Shown here one piece after another: positions 6,044-6,897 of a DNA stretch of 6,897 bases (positions are counted from its first letter, which is position 1; every line of letters begins with the position of its first letter). Where the stretch lies: assembly GCA_023433185.1 (NCBI GenBank), contig JAEZEN010000202.1:1-6897 (forward strand). The letters run 5' to 3'. Below the pieces are notes generated by a model. The model saw nothing but the letters and a program-made list of their open reading frames with translations. It did no database searches and was not told the origin of the DNA. This DNA comes from Pseudomonadota bacterium (lineage in GTDB: Bacteria; Pseudomonadota; Alphaproteobacteria; Rhizobiales; Kaistiaceae). A program made the translations under genes and the position numbers.

Positions 6044-6897
6044 ATGAGAGACATCGACGGCCAGATTCTCCTCTCCGCCACGGATCTGATGCGATTTGCG
6101 GGCTGCGCTCACGCCACGACGCTCGACCTTGACCATCTCCGTGGCCGAGGCCCGAAGCCGCGCGAGGACAGCGCCGATGCGGCGCTCCTCCAGAAGCACG
6201 GCACAGCACACGAGGCGTCGCATCTCGCCGGCATCAAGGCGTCGGGGCGCAGCGTGGTCGAGATCCCGCAGAGGAGTCTCGCGGATGATGCCGAGGCCAC
6301 CCGCGCCGCCCTTGCCGAGGGCGTCGACATCGTGTTCCAGGGCGCTTTCCTTTCGGCCTTCTGGGGCGGCTGGTCGGACTTCCTCGAGCGCGTCGAGACG
6401 CCGTCGGACCTCGGGCCCTTCAGCTACGAGGTCACCGACACCAAGCTGAAGCGCCGGCTGCATCCACGGCACATCCTCCAGCTCGTCCTCTACTCGGACC
6501 TCCTCGCCGAGGTGCAGGGCCGCGTTCCGGAGCGGGCCCATGTCCAGCTCGGCAACGGCACCCGGTCGACATTCCCCCTCTCGGACTATGCCGCCTATGC
6601 CCGCGCGGCCCGGGCGCGGCTCGAGGCGTTCGTCGAGAATCCCGTGCCGACCCGTCCCACCCCTTGCGGCGATTGCGGGCTCTGCCGCTGGGGCGACCAC
6701 TGCCAGGAGACATGGGACCGGGACGACAGCCTGTTCAATGTCGCCGGCATCACCCGGGGGCAGGTGAAGAAGCTCGAGGCGGCGGGCATCACGACGATGC
6801 GCGCGCTCGCGCGGCAGCGCAGCGGGGTCCGCGGCATGGCGCCCGGCACGCTCGACCGGCTGCGGACGCAGGCCCGGCTGCAGCACGACCGCAAGAC
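6044..6897 (+). CDS. TM0106-family RecB-like putative nuclease, N-terminal part (3' end beyond window)
   Basis: Only the first 284 residues are in the window and the frame is still open at the right edge. The visible part is a Cas4/RecB-type (PD-(D/E)XK) nuclease domain. Motifs in order: LSATDLMRFAGCAH (10-23) with Cys21; GTAHE (53-57) with His56; GWSDFLERV (109-117) with Asp112; YEVTDTKL (128-135) with Asp132 and Lys134; LQLVLYSDLL (145-154) with Gln146 and Tyr150. A CxxCxxC-x5-C cluster follows (Cys208, 211, 214, 220). One N-terminal Cys plus a C-terminal cluster is the pattern of Fe-S-stapled nucleases such as Cas4, AddB and Dna2. Residues 230-260 (VAGITRGQVKKLEAAGITTMRAL, a helix-hairpin-like segment) follow, as expected for this family. 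Full-length relatives often carry a superfamily 1 helicase after this point, so a protein of about 1,100 aa is possible. ATG 6044 follows GGGGGG (6033-6038). Confidence 0.9.
   Translation, partial: MRDIDGQILLSATDLMRFAGCAHATTLDLDHLRGRGPKPREDSADAALLQKHGTAHEASHLAGIKASGRSVVEIPQRSLADDAEATRAALAEGVDIVFQGAFLSAFWGGWSDFLERVETPSDLGPFSYEVTDTKLKRRLHPRHILQLVLYSDLLAEVQGRVPERAHVQLGNGTRSTFPLSDYAAYARAARARLEAFVENPVPTRPTPCGDCGLCRWGDHCQETWDRDDSLFNVAGITRGQVKKLEAAGITTMRALARQRSGVRGMAPGTLDRLRTQARLQHDRK

Noticed and set aside
4152..6047. Plus-strand ORF of 631 codons running through the WYL and HEPN genes
   Set aside because: It spans two real genes in the wrong frame, and its N-terminal half is Ser/Arg/Pro-rich noise typical of GC-rich off-frame translation.
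5894..6886. Minus-strand ORF of 330 codons opposite the RecB-like nuclease gene
   Set aside because: Antisense shadow of a gene with all nuclease and cysteine motifs in order.

Overview
The window is very GC-rich and densely coded. Long antisense ORFs appear opposite every real gene, as expected at this base composition. The protein families and the style of the sugar-uptake operon suggest an alphaproteobacterium, perhaps Rhizobiales or Rhodobacterales; this is inferred from composition and gene content, not from a marker gene. I see no rRNA, tRNA, CRISPR array, insertion sequence or phage gene.

Left part (1-2847, minus strand): a carbohydrate-use operon transcribed right to left. It starts with an RpiR/SIS-domain regulator (2847-1933). 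A class II aldolase/adducin-family enzyme (1928-1290) begins 4 nt after the regulator's stop. A secreted ABC-transporter sugar-binding protein of the CUT1/UgpB type (from 1247) then runs off the left edge, and the membrane and ATPase subunits presumably lie beyond it. The likely logic is that the binding protein captures a sugar or polyol, the cytoplasmic aldolase cleaves a derived (probably phosphorylated) intermediate, and the regulator senses a sugar phosphate. Just upstream of the regulator, an AT-rich stretch carries three alternating copies of the 7-mer CTGAAAG, two of which form a 19-bp near-perfect palindrome. This is a good candidate operator for autoregulation.

Middle (3022-5239, plus strand): a two-gene unit diverging from the sugar operon. 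It encodes a 387-aa protein whose C-terminal half resembles the PcfJ-like family and, 25 nt later, a 342-aa WYL-domain transcriptional regulator with the HTH-WYL-WCX layout.

Right part: a 222-aa HEPN-type protein with an R-x4-H motif (5897-5229, minus strand) converges on the WYL gene and overlaps its 3' end by 11 bp. It is transcribed away from a TM0106-family RecB-like nuclease (6044 onward, plus strand), which has intact nuclease motifs and a four-cysteine Fe-S pattern and leaves the window on the right. A 146-bp intergenic region separates these two; it holds a perfect TTGACA -35 hexamer and an 8-bp inverted repeat that covers the HEPN gene's Shine-Dalgarno.

The most unusual part is 3022-6897. 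A PcfJ-like protein of unknown function, a WYL regulator, a HEPN putative RNase and a RecB-like nuclease sit side by side. Each of the last three families recurs in defence or nucleic-acid stress systems, so a defence-related module is plausible. Nothing in the sequence proves that the four genes act together.
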